DNA of 31,904 nt from a virus: positions 1-31,904 of IMG/VR virus record IMGVR_UViG_3300045945_000354. One strand, given 5' to 3'. The translations under genes and the position numbers were made by a program. Below the pieces are notes generated by a model. It worked only from the letters and a program-made list of their open reading frames with translations, ran no database searches and was not told the DNA's origin. Positions 12,189-22,800 of the stretch are shown piece by piece; within the stretch, counting starts at the first letter, position 1, and each line of letters starts with the position of its first letter.

Positions 12189-14891
12189 CTATACACATAG
12201 CCCCAGGTTGACCAGAGCGGTGCGCAGCGCATTCACGAGTGTCTGGACGGTGGCCGCATCGGTGGCGGCAACGGGCACCGTCTGGCGTACAACTGCCGCC
12301 TGGCCAAAGAAGCCCAGCAGAGCCGCCGTACCGCTCGTATCAATGCGCATGCCCTCGCGAGCGGCCGTCGCATCATAGACCGAGAAGGTGAGGCGGGCAG
12401 TGCGGGTGGCGTCTGTGGAGACGACCCAGGACGGCGCCAGCAGCGCCTGTGGGCGCTCCTGGGTACTGGACTGGCCGACCAGGAGGGTCGAGCCCTTGAC
12501 GTTTGCGGCCTGGTAGGCGGCGCCAGAGCCCAGGGTGGCGGTGAGCAGCGTGCCGAGCCCGACCAGGTCGCCCAGGACATGACTGGTGCCGTCTTCGGTG
12601 CGCAGATGCAGGGAGGCTTTGCCAGCGGTCGCCGCGCGGTCGGCGCTCCATATCTGGACCATATCCACAGGCGAGGTTGTCGGCGCGATGCCACTTGCCA
12701 GGGCCAGCACCCGTACCGCACTGGTGCCAAACGTCGTGGCACCGATCCCCACATTGCCACTGCTCTCAATGCGCAGGCGTTCGATCGGTACATTGGAGCC
12801 ATCAGGCACCGTATGCACACTGAGCCGCCCAGGACCATCCGTCCCGGTGGTGCCGTAGCCCGCCTCCGCATAGGCCCGGATTTGCACTGAGGGAATCCGG
12901 GTATCCGTGTAGCCTACAAACTGAATGAGCCCGAGCAAATCCTCCGCCAGGGTGCTGGTCATGGCGGCGTGCGTGCCGCGGGCGCGTTCCAAACCCAGGA
13001 CGGACGTATTACTGGCATGGGCCGTCGTGACCGCAAATGTGCTCTGTGTATCACTGCCAATATGCGCCGTAAAGAGGATGCTATGGGGCATGCCAATATC
13101 GAGCATGGAGATTGGTGTGAGGGTCCCAATCCCCACCCGGTCGCCAAACACATGGCTGGTGCCATCCTCCGTACGCAGATGCAAACTTCCCTTGCCCACC
13201 ACAGCGCCCCGGTCTGCAGCCCAGAGCTGGACGCTATCGGCTGGGGATGTCGTGGGCGCTGTCCCCAACGCCAGGGCCAGCACGCGCCCAGCACTGGTGC
13301 CAAAGGTCGTCGTGCCTATCCCGAGCGACCCATTGACATAGTTATTGGCCGTCCCGTCAAGATACAGATTCCAGCGATTGGTCCCAGCGGCAAGCTGTCC
13401 TCTGAGTCCATAGGACGTGCCGGAGACGGTATCACCGAGCATGTCGATAGCGGTATACGCCCCAATCGTTGAGCCCGCGCCCAGGGTCGGGGAGCCGACC
13501 GAGAGGCCCGTCATGGCTGCCAGCGTAAACGCCGCCGCTTGCGTATAGAGGTCAATGCGGAGACCGTAGCCATTCGCGGTCACACTGCTATTAAATGTCG
13601 GCTGAATGGCCGCGCCGTATTCTGCGGTGTTGCCAGAGGCCAGCGCTCCGGTGACGCGCAGCGCAATGTTGCTCGCCCACGCACTGATGATTCCCAGGCG
13701 ATGCGTAATGTTGACATCCGTAAACGTCGGGCTCGTCGAGAGCCCCAGGGTATCGAGCTTGGCCTGCATGGCTGCGGCGCTGATGACGCGCATCGTGTCT
13801 GTTCCGGTAATGGCTTCAGCATTGGTGGCAAGTTCGACAAGACCGACCGCACTGGTCGAGCCAACCGGAATGGCGGCCACACGGGCTTCCAGGCCATTGG
13901 GCGTGACAGCAGCGGTACTGAGCGTCCCGGCGGTCGATTCCGCCACGGTGGCATAGCGGGTGATCCCGACCGTGGAGACGGTGGCCTGTACAGGCGCAGC
14001 AGGGAGAGCGTTGATTGTGGCCTGGAGCCCTGCAGGTGTCACCGCCATGGTCCCGTTTGTCCCCGCCAGCGTCGTCGGACTGTCCGCTAACTGCACAATC
14101 CCGGGCTGGGTCGTGGTGGCGCTCTGAATCGACGCCGCCAGACTGAACACCACGACCAGCGTCTGATTGTTGGGAAAGACGCTGCCGCCGTTGCTATCCC
14201 AGGCCACCGCAAAGCTCCACCAGGTGACGTTTTTGACCCCATCAGCCGTGAGCCGGTAGCGCACAAAGTTGGCGCTGGTGTCGCGGTCTTGCAGGTACAA
14301 GAGGTCGCCACTCTGGAGCGTATCGAGGAGGGCGGAGCGGTCGACGCCGTCCGAGCCCGTGGCGTGCATGCGCAGTTCTGTGGCAACAGTGACGCCCGTG
14401 GTATTGATGCCGGTTTGCCCGGTCGATGGCGCGCCACTGGTGGCCGTGGTCCAACTCCACTGCCCGCTGGCACTGGCGACAACCGACGTGCCGCCGCCAG
14501 AGCCCGTGCCGCCCACGGTCAGGAGATTGGTGCCATCACAGTAGGCCATGGTGCGGGCGGATTGCGGCAGAGAAAGCGTGTTGCCGGCGCCCGTGGTGAT
14601 GGAGAGCGTGCCTGCGCCCGTGGTGCGATTATCCAGCACGTAGAGCCGGGAGCGCCTGGGAGCCGTAATGAGACAGTTGGCTGCCAGTGAGCCCGCAAAC
14701 GCCAGCACGGAGTAGAGCGACAGATCTTCGGAGGCAGATTGCAGGGTGAGGGTTGTGAGCCCCGTGACGGTGACACTGCGGTAGCCAGAGACGCCACGCG
14801 CCAGGTTCTCTAGCCCGGTGTTGGTGATACTTTCCTTAGCTAAAGAGCCTATATCAATCAGCTCTATATCTCGTATGCTTGTCAGGGCCAT
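12189..14891 (-). CDS. Tail fibre protein
   Basis: The 900-residue protein starts at ATG 14891 behind AAAAGGGG. It is low in Cys and rich in Ser, Thr, Gly and Ala. Around residues 265-360 it carries the fibre repeat type TTTQPGIVQLADSPTTLAGTN with AVTPAGLQ and two further variants. Beyond that are trimeric-fibre-like segments such as GNVGIGATTFGTS, with a 191-codon duplication (copies at 12,547-12,762 and 13,120-13,335). The end, GFFGQAAVVRQTVPVAATDAATVQTLVNAL, resembles the conserved tip of phage fibre proteins. It follows the J-like gene, as expected. It should bind the host surface; the receptor is unknown. Confidence 0.85.
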   Translation of the reverse strand: MALTSIRDIELIDIGSLAKESITNTGLENLARGVSGYRSVTVTGLTTLTLQSASEDLSLYSVLAFAGSLAANCLITAPRRSRLYVLDNRTTGAGTLSITTGAGNTLSLPQSARTMAYCDGTNLLTVGGTGSGGGTSVVASASGQWSWTTATSGAPSTGQTGINTTGVTVATELRMHATGSDGVDRSALLDTLQSGDLLYLQDRDTSANFVRYRLTADGVKNVTWWSFAVAWDSNGGSVFPNNQTLVVVFSLAASIQSATTTQPGIVQLADSPTTLAGTNGTMAVTPAGLQATINALPAAPVQATVSTVGITRYATVAESTAGTLSTAAVTPNGLEARVAAIPVGSTSAVGLVELATNAEAITGTDTMRVISAAAMQAKLDTLGLSTSPTFTDVNITHRLGIISAWASNIALRVTGALASGNTAEYGAAIQPTFNSSVTANGYGLRIDLYTQAAAFTLAAMTGLSVGSPTLGAGSTIGAYTAIDMLGDTVSGTSYGLRGQLAAGTNRWNLYLDGTANNYVNGSLGIGTTTFGTSAGRVLALALGTAPTTSPADSVQLWAADRGAVVGKGSLHLRTEDGTSHVFGDRVGIGTLTPISMLDIGMPHSILFTAHIGSDTQSTFAVTTAHASNTSVLGLERARGTHAAMTSTLAEDLLGLIQFVGYTDTRIPSVQIRAYAEAGYGTTGTDGPGRLSVHTVPDGSNVPIERLRIESSGNVGIGATTFGTSAVRVLALASGIAPTTSPVDMVQIWSADRAATAGKASLHLRTEDGTSHVLGDLVGLGTLLTATLGSGAAYQAANVKGSTLLVGQSSTQERPQALLAPSWVVSTDATRTARLTFSVYDATAAREGMRIDTSGTAALLGFFGQAAVVRQTVPVAATDAATVQTLVNALRTALVNLGLCV
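12547..12762 (-). repeat. Tail fibre duplicated segment, copy B
   Basis: Encodes a segment running from IGATTFGTSAVRVLAL to SLHLRTEDGTSHVLGD and GLGTL. It matches copy A at a period of 573 bases (191 codons) with many silent changes, so it is an old in-frame duplication. Confidence 0.75.
13120..13335 (-). repeat. Tail fibre duplicated segment, copy A
   Basis: Encodes a segment running from GIGTTTFGTSAGRVLAL to SLHLRTEDGTSHVFGD and GIGTL, the partner of the copy 573 bases away. Repeated shaft units of this kind lengthen fibres. Confidence 0.75.
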
Positions 14892-14925
14892 GACAGTGTG
14901 CCCCTTTTAGGTACAAAGTCGTATA

Positions 14926-17900
14926 TCATTCTGTACTCTCCCCAACCAGTGCCAGGGCATAGCTAGTATCGGAGTCCCCATACTGCTGTACGTTCCAATA
15001 GAGCGTGGTCTGCACTGCGCCAAAATCGGTCATTTGCTGCGCTGCCGTATACGTCATGCCCTGCTGTGCCTGATAGTTACTCGACTGAAAGATGGTAAAC
15101 GTGTGCTCGATAGTCGTGCGCGCCGCACTGCTATAGATGGTCACGACATAATAGTTCACGTCATAATCAGGCGTGGCCTCCACTTGCGGCAGCCACTCGC
15201 CAAGAAACCGCGCTCGTCCGTACCACGTCAGTCGCCAGGAGCCATCGGCCTGATACCGTGCTCTGGGCGTCCCGACCGTCCAGGGCCGTAAATTCTCACT
15301 CGGTGCGGCATAGGCTTGTGCGGTTGCCTCCACCAGATCTTCGCCGAGCGTGGGACTCTTCCACTGCCTGGTACGATTGCGCTCAACAGTCAGAATGTCT
15401 CTCGTAAAAACGCCCGTGCCAATAAGGACCACCGTTTCCCCTATGGCATGTGTCCCTACCGCCCACTCCGTCCCACGCCTGCCTCTCAGCAGGTGTGAAA
15501 GTCGGTAGCGCCGACTGCCTGCCGCGGTGCCTGTGCCGAGATACGTCGCTATCCGAAACTGGATCAGCTCACTCCCCACCATGAGCTGATTGCGTCCCGC
15601 CTGCATGTATGCTGTGGTAATGGTGGACAGTTGGCCGCCGGTCACGACCACATCCACGGTTGAGGTCATATCCACCAGTTGGGGGATGGCGCTCGCTAAC
15701 ACCGTCTCGGTGGTGCCTGCCACAGGCAGTGGCGCGCCTCTGGACGAGAGCGCGTACTGGGTATTGGCGTCATCCTCCGTGCGCCAGAGCGACGCGCCAG
15801 GCCAGGGCTCGGTTGGGGCAGGACGTGGCTCACCGCTCTCCAGGAGCCCTGGCCCGCCCAGTGGCTGATAGGAGGCGTGATAGCGCGCCAGGGTATCAGA
15901 GGAGTACATGGCCGGGAGTGCAAAAAAATTGGTCGTGGTCTGCGGCACCAGCCCGGCCCCGGAGGTGTCATACACGTCGCTGCGATACTCCGCGCCGACG
16001 AGGGTATACGTGTCATTGTCCCCCGCCTGCACGGACTCGATCAGCACCGGCACGATCTCTTGTCCCAGTTTGCCGATGGCGTACAGATCCCCTGCCGCGG
16101 GCGCCACGTCCAACGCCGGTGCCACGTACAGATGCCCAAACGGGCCAGTCTCCGTGGCCACCCAGGTGCGCGTGTAGACCAGATTGGCGCGCTGGATACG
16201 CACAATGACTTCATAGGTTTCGCCAGCACGCTGCTCAAACAGGCGGTCGAGCATGAGCAGCAGCGTGGTGGAGCCTGCCTGAAGAAACCCGCTGACCCCG
16301 TGGCGCCTTTTGGGCGTCTCATACGCCAGCATGACCACATCAAAGGGCTCAGAGACGATGGCCCCCACCGGACTCTGCCAGGTGTAGCGCCGCACCACTT
16401 TGCGGGATTTGTTGAGGGCATAGGTGAGGGCACGCAGGGCATGGGACTCCCGGGTAATGGTGGTGAGCTGGATGGTCGATTCCTGCACCGACTCGCTCCC
16501 GATATCCGACGCGACACCTTCGAGCACCTGGAGCCGATAGCCGTGGGCGTCATCCCGAAACTCGCCTCTGACCGTGTTGGGCACCGGCCCCTGCGACCCC
16601 AGGACCGTACTCAGCGTGCCAGGCTCAATGTTGCCGGGAGCGGCATAGAGCAACCCAGGCACTTTGGCGCCATCAATGACGTATTTGAGTCGACCGCCCG
16701 AGGGAATGAGCGCGGCATTCCCTTCGGTCAAAATATCCCTGACATGATCCCAGGCTGGACGCCGCCGATTAATCAGCACATCGCAAAAATCGCGCGTTTC
16801 GCCGTTAATCTCGGCATTATAGTACTGCCCGCACGCCAGAGCCGCATTATCATCCCACAGGGTTTCTGGGATACGGTGCCCCATGCCGGCACGGGGCTCG
16901 GTCAAGAGATCGCGCACCACCCAGACGCGATTGCGCGAGAACCCGTATTGATAGCTCGACCCGTTCCACACTTTGACTTTCCGCCCATCCACCAGGGCCG
17001 ACACTTGCATGCCTTCAAACGAGGTAATGGCGGCAGAGGAAATGCCCTGCACGGCCAGGAGCGCCGCATACGGATAGCGCAGCACTTCCGGGCGATAGGT
17101 GTATTCTTGCACGTTGTAGAGCACGGGCACGGCACCGCCCTGATTGCGGTCGCCATTGGCCCGCACCTCCACCTGCCACTGCCCTGGCCCAGGAATAGGC
17201 ACGCCGTAGGCGTTAAACGTGGGCGATGAGGTATGCCCGGACCACCACAGCGACGCATCCCGCGAGGCGGGTGCGGCTTCGCCCTCCAGATAGGCGCCGT
17301 GCCAGACGGTCTCTTCCACCCGCTTGTAGCGCACCCAGACAAACACCTCCCCGTTCACTTCCCGATTGTTCTCCTGAAAGATCAGATGCGGCACCACAAA
17401 ATAGAGCACCAGGCTCCCCACCTCGGTGCCGCGTGTCTGGTACACAATGGGGGTCTGCAATTCCCGCCCGTCATGATACACCTGGGTCCCTACCTGCCAG
17501 CCGTACATGTCCGACTGGTCTGCCGTGCCGGGACGCCAGTCATACGTGGTGCCAGGATACTCGGCAAGGGGCACGTCATTAATCTCGATATCGCGGATAT
17601 TGCTGATCTCCCCTTCGCCCATGTAGTACAGGACGCCGTACTTCATGCGCCGCAGGGAGACATCCAGCTCGACCTGCGTGCCAATAATGTGCCCAAACAC
17701 ACGCTGGCGCCCATAGATGAGCGTTTTAGGTGTGCCGAGTGCCACCGTGTTGGAGAGTCCGGCAATCCCAAACGCCTCCTCAGGCCTTTGCTGGGCAGTG
17801 GCTCTGGTGGGGTCAGGGCGGTTGGTGAGCAGGAGCTGGAGCCCGTAGGTAATGCCGTAGACGATGAGGCTCACGGCAACCGCCTTGGCCAGGGCAATGA

Positions 17901-18123
17901 GCAGGGCGCCAATCTCAATGCCGGTGCCAGGGCGCAGCCAGACGTCGAGCCTATCGTCCTCCCCTGGCACGTACCTCTGCCAATCCAGAAGCGGTGCATC
18001 CTGTACTGTCACCTGGTCAATGGCCTCGGCATGGCTGCCAAAAATGGTTGCCAGGTCCTGTCCGTGTGGATTGTGCGCCAGCATGTGGCGCGCTTCTCCC
18101 ATGCCGTGCAGACTCAGTCGCAT
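14926..18123 (-). CDS. J-like tail tip / host-specificity protein
   Basis: The 1065-residue protein starts at ATG 18123 behind AAGGGG. Near residues 70-100 it has the hydrophobic segment IEIGALLIALAKAVAVSLIVYGI typical of J-like proteins, followed by GLSNTVALGTPKTLIYGRQRVFGHIIGTQVELD, the conserved N-terminal tail-tip domain. Further on are RRRPAWDHVRDILTEGNAALIPSGGRLKYVIDG and EVIVRIQRANL regions of the hub, then fibronectin-like beta domains near the C-terminus. It forms the central tip that contacts the cell and ends the tape measure channel. It overlaps the NlpC/P60 gene by 10 bases. Confidence 0.85.
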   Translation of the reverse strand: MRLSLHGMGEARHMLAHNPHGQDLATIFGSHAEAIDQVTVQDAPLLDWQRYVPGEDDRLDVWLRPGTGIEIGALLIALAKAVAVSLIVYGITYGLQLLLTNRPDPTRATAQQRPEEAFGIAGLSNTVALGTPKTLIYGRQRVFGHIIGTQVELDVSLRRMKYGVLYYMGEGEISNIRDIEINDVPLAEYPGTTYDWRPGTADQSDMYGWQVGTQVYHDGRELQTPIVYQTRGTEVGSLVLYFVVPHLIFQENNREVNGEVFVWVRYKRVEETVWHGAYLEGEAAPASRDASLWWSGHTSSPTFNAYGVPIPGPGQWQVEVRANGDRNQGGAVPVLYNVQEYTYRPEVLRYPYAALLAVQGISSAAITSFEGMQVSALVDGRKVKVWNGSSYQYGFSRNRVWVVRDLLTEPRAGMGHRIPETLWDDNAALACGQYYNAEINGETRDFCDVLINRRRPAWDHVRDILTEGNAALIPSGGRLKYVIDGAKVPGLLYAAPGNIEPGTLSTVLGSQGPVPNTVRGEFRDDAHGYRLQVLEGVASDIGSESVQESTIQLTTITRESHALRALTYALNKSRKVVRRYTWQSPVGAIVSEPFDVVMLAYETPKRRHGVSGFLQAGSTTLLLMLDRLFEQRAGETYEVIVRIQRANLVYTRTWVATETGPFGHLYVAPALDVAPAAGDLYAIGKLGQEIVPVLIESVQAGDNDTYTLVGAEYRSDVYDTSGAGLVPQTTTNFFALPAMYSSDTLARYHASYQPLGGPGLLESGEPRPAPTEPWPGASLWRTEDDANTQYALSSRGAPLPVAGTTETVLASAIPQLVDMTSTVDVVVTGGQLSTITTAYMQAGRNQLMVGSELIQFRIATYLGTGTAAGSRRYRLSHLLRGRRGTEWAVGTHAIGETVVLIGTGVFTRDILTVERNRTRQWKSPTLGEDLVEATAQAYAAPSENLRPWTVGTPRARYQADGSWRLTWYGRARFLGEWLPQVEATPDYDVNYYVVTIYSSAARTTIEHTFTIFQSSNYQAQQGMTYTAAQQMTDFGAVQTTLYWNVQQYGDSDTSYALALVGESTE

Positions 18124-18509
18124 GTGCGTGCCCCTTCAAAGCGCCAGATGCCTTGCAGACACACACGCCAGGGATCACGGCTCAGGTCTTGCAGCATGAC
18201 GCCGCGTCCGAGCCGGTTACAGTCACTAAAACGTGTCTCGCGGAGTTTGAGCCCCAGGTGCTCCCGTGGTCCCCCAGGGGGCCAGAAGTGCAGCACGTCC
18301 CCCGGTTGCCCAGGGAGCGGCACCTGAATGAAGTGCCGCTTCGCCATCCACAGATTGCCCGGCACGTCATAGCCAATGCGTGTCAGACAAAAATGCACCC
18401 AGCTCCAGCAGTCAAACCCCTCGGGATACGACCCCTGATCCACCCAGGGCGTTCCTAGATACTCCTGCGCTAACGCTTCAAGCTGGTTGATCCTGGCGCG
18501 TGTGAGCAT
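18114..18509 (-). CDS. NlpC/P60-family tail-tip peptidoglycan hydrolase
   Basis: 131 residues. FDCWSW with Cys 34 and HLGLKL with His 84 are the expected catalytic positions of the NlpC/P60 fold; GQPGDVLHFW between them is the characteristic block before the His strand. Tail-associated members such as lambda K cut peptide cross-links so the tail can pass the wall. It lies between distal tail genes and the J-like gene, the usual place. The ribosome site is weak. Confidence 0.85.
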   Translation of the reverse strand: MLTRARINQLEALAQEYLGTPWVDQGSYPEGFDCWSWVHFCLTRIGYDVPGNLWMAKRHFIQVPLPGQPGDVLHFWPPGGPREHLGLKLRETRFSDCNRLGRGVMLQDLSRDPWRVCLQGIWRFEGARTCD

Positions 18510-18519
18510 GGCCTATGCC

Positions 18520-19026
18520 CTAGATAATAGTTAATCTCCTAGTTTGATCTGGAATACCGGGAAACTCCTTCAACGTGAGGATATGTTTGGGCAGCGCATC
18601 TGACAGCCCAAGATTGATGCCACACATGACCGAGACGGCCTGCATGGTGACTTCGATACTCTGCACCTGCAAGGCAATCTCGTCGGCGTACAGATAGGAC
18701 GGGTATTGCAACAGCTCCAGGGAGAACAGCTGTAAAAGCACGTCGCAGCCCAGCAAGTTGACCGAATCAATATAGTCCTCCGCCAGGCCCAGCGTATTAT
18801 CCACACTGACGCGCACCCCGGGCAGTTGCATGCCGGAGGAGGCTTCGACACCGTCCCAGATCATGGGGAGCGGTTGATACGTGATGCCGCGATACACCAC
18901 CGACTCGTTGTAACTCACCCAGGCATCGGTGCGGCTCGGCAAAAATACGAGTGCGGCCCGCAGGAGCACGCCTCCGCCGTACAATGCATTGAGCCGATCA
19001 ATAAACTGGGAGTCAAAGGGTTTCAT
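18520..19026 (-). CDS. Minor tail protein (DUF1833/lambda L-like)
   Basis: 168 residues. The TAA of the upstream gene overlaps its ATG (TAATG at 19,028-19,024). The pattern MKPFDSQFIDRLNALYGGGVLLRAALVFL, then SYNESVVYRGITYQPLPMIWDGVEASSGMQLPGVRVSVDN, is that of small distal-tail proteins encoded before an NlpC/P60 gene. It probably forms part of the tail tip ring. The family label is by position and pattern. Confidence 0.65.
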   Translation of the reverse strand: MKPFDSQFIDRLNALYGGGVLLRAALVFLPSRTDAWVSYNESVVYRGITYQPLPMIWDGVEASSGMQLPGVRVSVDNTLGLAEDYIDSVNLLGCDVLLQLFSLELLQYPSYLYADEIALQVQSIEVTMQAVSVMCGINLGLSDALPKHILTLKEFPGIPDQTRRLTII

Positions 19027-19613
19027 TAGTACGGAACTTCTTGGATGACGATATTGTCCCAGGAGAATTGATCGGCATAGTCCATAGACTCTGAGACCGC
19101 AATGTCCCCATCAAATTGCACAACGACGTGATACCAACAGTTGTAGGTGGCGCGCATATAGGCCCCGTAGGGCGGCACGACCGACAGCGTCACGCTGCCG
19201 CCCGCTCCGTTCAGGCTTTCAATGGGCAGTGGCGTGCCCGTAAAGCCCTGGCCACCCTGGTACACGGTCAGGTTGGTAATGTTGCGATTGGGCAGGAGAA
19301 AGCTGCGCCGCACACTATTGCCAAAGCCAATAAAGATGGGCGCGGTGACTTTGCCCCACTCCAGGCCAGAAAAGTACAGGGGAATATCGCCTTGCACATA
19401 GGAGAAAAACGCGGCCAGTTGCGCTGAGGTCCATTTGAGTTCTTGTGGCGCTTTGAGGCGAAACCGGTACAGCGGCTTGGCCAGTTCACGGCGCAGTTGC
19501 ATGGCTCCTGCCCCGGCGGGTGAGCGCCGTGTGGGCGCCACAATCTCCCGTATGGCGCTATAGCCCGGCGCCAGCAGGTCATCCAGGGCCAGGTTGTGGA
19601 TAAGATCTGGCAT
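19026..19613 (-). CDS. Distal tail protein (DUF2460-like)
   Basis: 195 residues from ATG 19613 behind GGAG. The sequence is beta-rich and aromatic: QELKWTSAQLAAFFSYVQGDIPLYFSGLEWGKVTAPIFIGFG, then a long strand-rich end. It resembles distal-tail proteins that close the tube around the tape measure end, and the order tape measure, small gene, this gene, minor tail protein, NlpC/P60, J fits. Family assignment is moderate. Confidence 0.6.
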   Translation of the reverse strand: MPDLIHNLALDDLLAPGYSAIREIVAPTRRSPAGAGAMQLRRELAKPLYRFRLKAPQELKWTSAQLAAFFSYVQGDIPLYFSGLEWGKVTAPIFIGFGNSVRRSFLLPNRNITNLTVYQGGQGFTGTPLPIESLNGAGGSVTLSVVPPYGAYMRATYNCWYHVVVQFDGDIAVSESMDYADQFSWDNIVIQEVPY

Positions 19614-19616
19614 GAT

Positions 19617-19868
19617 TCACAGCTCCAGAGGTGAGGGGGCAAAGTGCGCGGGCTCAATGGCGCGCACCTGGGCGCGGACTTCGCTGAGGTGCAGGCTGCC
19701 CTCCTGCATGACATACCAGCGTTGCACCTGCACCACACCCCAGACCATGACCGCATCGGTGAGCGGGTCTTTGAGGATCACCTCTTCGCCACGTCTGGGG
19801 ATGTCAAGGTCCCGCAACGCGTCAAGCGTCAAGATCGTGCGCTCCTGGTCGAGAAAACGTAGCTGCAT
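19617..19868 (-). CDS. Small tail-region protein
   Basis: 83 residues, immediately after the tape measure gene, beta-rich (RRGEEVILKDPLTDAVMVWGVVQVQRWYVMQEGSLHLSEV). No recognisable family. Position suggests a tail tip or tape-measure-associated part. Confidence 0.6.
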   Translation of the reverse strand: MQLRFLDQERTILTLDALRDLDIPRRGEEVILKDPLTDAVMVWGVVQVQRWYVMQEGSLHLSEVRAQVRAIEPAHFAPSPLEL

Positions 19869-19870
19869 AG

Positions 19871-22800
19871 TTAGCGCCCCGCCTGACGCACGATCACACG
19901 ACGGATCACGCCATCCTGCTGGATGTTCCTCGTGACTATTTGTACAATCTCTTCAGGACTTGTTCTATACTGACTCATGTCAACCGGGGCCGCAATGACC
20001 ACCGTCAACTCCAGCGGCTTTTCCTGTGTGCCGGGCGTGCTCTGCTGGTTCTGGCCAGGCGTGGCTGGCGGCAGTGACGTGCTGGAAGCCGTGCGCTGCT
20101 GCAGCCGCTCCGTGGCATGGCTATCGACGTACTGGTACTGTGGAACGGCATGTGGCATCAGGTGCTCCATGGCCGTCCACATGCGTCTGGTGATGTCTTC
20201 AGGCATCACACCAGAAAAGAGTTGCGGCATCTGGGGCACCTGCGGCAGTTGCGCTATCTGGGGCAGTTGCGCTATCTGGGGCAGTTGCGCTATCTGCGGC
20301 AGTTGCGCTATCTGCGGCACCTGGGGCAGTTGCGCTATCTGGGGCAGTTGCGCTATCTGCGGCAGTTGCGCTATCTGCGGCACCTGGGGCAGTTGCGGCA
20401 TCTGGGGCACGACAGCGCTGCGCGTCTGCTGTAAGCTTATACGCAAGTCCTGTGCCGCCTGCGCCAGGCTGCTCAGGAGCGTGGCGTGCGGACCAGCGAG
20501 GGCGATGCCCTGTAGAAAGGTCTGCAGCCCCTGGGCGGTGAGCGGCACAATCGCTTCAGGACCAGCTTCACCCATAAGCATGCTGCGCACGATGGCGCCG
20601 TGTTGTGCACCTGTAGTCAGGACAGGGCCAAGGCTGCTTCCAGGCGTAAAGCCCCCGGCATCAAACACGCTACTGCCGCCGCCAACGGTGGGCGCGCTTG
20701 GAGCTATGGAGCCGCTGGCCGCGCCCGCCACGATGCCAAGAATTTTGCCAATCCAGCCCACGATGCCGCCGCCACCTGTGCTGGACCCTGCCAGCTGTTT
20801 GGCCATCTGTGCCAGCGCCTCACTCACGGGTTCAAACGCCGCTTTGACCAGGCTCTGCCCAAAGGCTTTGACGAGATCCAGGGCTAACTGTTTCATCACA
20901 TCGCCAAAGTGCTCGGCACTGTCCACGGCATCGTCGAGGATGCGCACAACGCTGTGCTCCAATGTCTCGCCCACTGCCTCAAAACCCTCGACCAGTCCCC
21001 GGTACAGCGGCTCAGCTTCGGCCAGCGCCTGCTGCATGGCATCGCGCACCTGTGCCAGACGCGCATCTTCTTTTCCCAGCAGCCTTTCTAACTCTGCGTA
21101 GTCTTTGCGGTACTGTTCGGCCAGCGGCAACTGGCGCGTTTCACGACGCTCAAAGCGGCTGAGCAGGGCGTTGGCGGCACTCTGCTGTTGCTTGACCGCA
21201 TCCTCGACATCGCGCGCAAAGGCTTCTTCCTGGGCTTTGGTGGCTTTGGCATCCTGTAACTCTTTATAGCTCGTGACTAACTTCTCAATCTGTGCCTTTT
21301 CGCTATAGAGCTCGGTCGCTCTGGCGCGAAAGCGCTCCACATCGGTCTGGAAGAACTGGGCGCGCTCGTTCTCCAGGGCTTGCTCAAAGGCTCGCCGGTC
21401 CTGGATCTTCTGCTGTAAGGCGCTCTGTGCGTCCGTCAGGCGTTTTGTCGCTTCGGCCTGTGCGGAGAGGCGCTGGACATCCTTTTCGGCGAACCCTTCT
21501 GCCCGGCGCTGCTTTTCAAAAAAGCCCGTCTCCCCTAACAGCGCTTTGTCATAGGCTTCTTGTACCTGTCGCTCTATGTCAAGGCGATGCTGACGCGCCT
21601 GCGTCACTGCCTGTTCCGTGTGTCGCGCTTGCGCGTTCCTCGCTGTCCTGGCGTTGTCGGCAGCTTCAATGGCTTTGGTGAGCGTGTCTTCACTCTGCGC
21701 TTGCTCGCGGATGTTTTTGGCTGGAGTGCTATCCTTGTAGATGTTCCAGAGACGCTGATTGGACTCAATAAACCTGGCGTGCTCTTCATTGAGCTTTTTC
21801 TGCACCTCGAGGCGCTCACGCTCCGTTGGTGCGCGTCCACGCAGCGCCAGCGTACTCGCTTCCAGGTCCTGCATGGCCCTGGCGCCTTTGGCTGCTTGTG
21901 CAGTCAAGTCCTCAACAAATTTGACCGTTTTGGTATCCCGCGCGCCGCGCTCAGGCTCGCCCTCAAGGCTGTACAGGTCGCCCTGCTCGCGGGCAGTTTT
22001 GCCCGCCTGGGTCAGTTGGCGCTCAAGCTGGATGATCTGCTCTTTCACCTCTACAAGGCGCTTCCGCGTTCGTTCGAGGCCCTCCTCAGCAGTCTCCAAT
22101 CCCAGCAGGACCGTCATTGGAGGAGAGGCTTGCTGTGCCCGCAAGTCTTTGTACAGACCCTCTTCTTCCTCACGCAGACGATGCAGCTGACGGAAGGTCT
22201 CTCCCTGCTGCGCGGCAGCCGCCCCGGCACGCTCTTTATCCCGCTTGAGGGCATCATCAGCCGCTTTGCTATAACCGAGGGCCGCATCGGCTGCGTCGTT
22301 AAACCACTTGACGATGGCGGTGAGCTTTTCCACCGTGGCGGCAAAGGCCGGCAGGAGTGCCGTGCCAATCGTCGTGCGCAGATCGGTCATGGCATTGCCG
22401 AGCCGCGCCAGGGCCCCCTGGGCACCCCGCGAGGCAGCTTCGGTCGCATCGCCCAGGTCGCGCCGCACCACCCGCGCCCAGGTTGCCCAGTTCTCAATGC
22501 CCACCTTGCCCGCTTCTAAGAGCTTGCCCAGCTCAGCGGTGGAAACGCCCATGGCCCGCGCCATGTCGTTAAACGCGCCCGGGAGACGCTCAGAGAGCTG
22601 GCCCCGAAGTTCTTCAGCTTGAATGGTTCCTTTTGAAATACTTTGGCCTATAGCAAGCAGCGCGCCATTGATTTCCTCGGACGTGCGCCCCAGCACCCGG
22701 CCTTTTTCGACCACGGCGGTAAAGATGTCGCGCAGTTGGGCACTCGTAATGCTGGTGTTTTGCGCTGCCGCGGCAACCGTGGTGAAGCCTTTGGCGAGAC

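Noticed and set aside
12189-14891. Diversity-generating retroelement acting on the tail fibre
   Set aside because: No reverse transcriptase and no adenine-biased template/variable repeat pair was seen; the duplicated part differs mainly at silent sites.
15877-17229. Long 450-codon open frame on the plus strand
   Set aside because: It is antisense to the well-supported J-like tail gene and has no recognisable domain or ribosome site; a shadow of GC-rich codon use.
20222-20411. Short regular repeats that could suggest a CRISPR array
   Set aside because: Units of 18 bases are contiguous, in frame and without unique spacers; they encode a peptide repeat.
19977-21101. 374-codon plus-strand frame rich in Cys, Ile and Gly repeats
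   Set aside because: Its repeats mirror the tape measure hexapeptide repeat on the other strand, so it is an antisense shadow.
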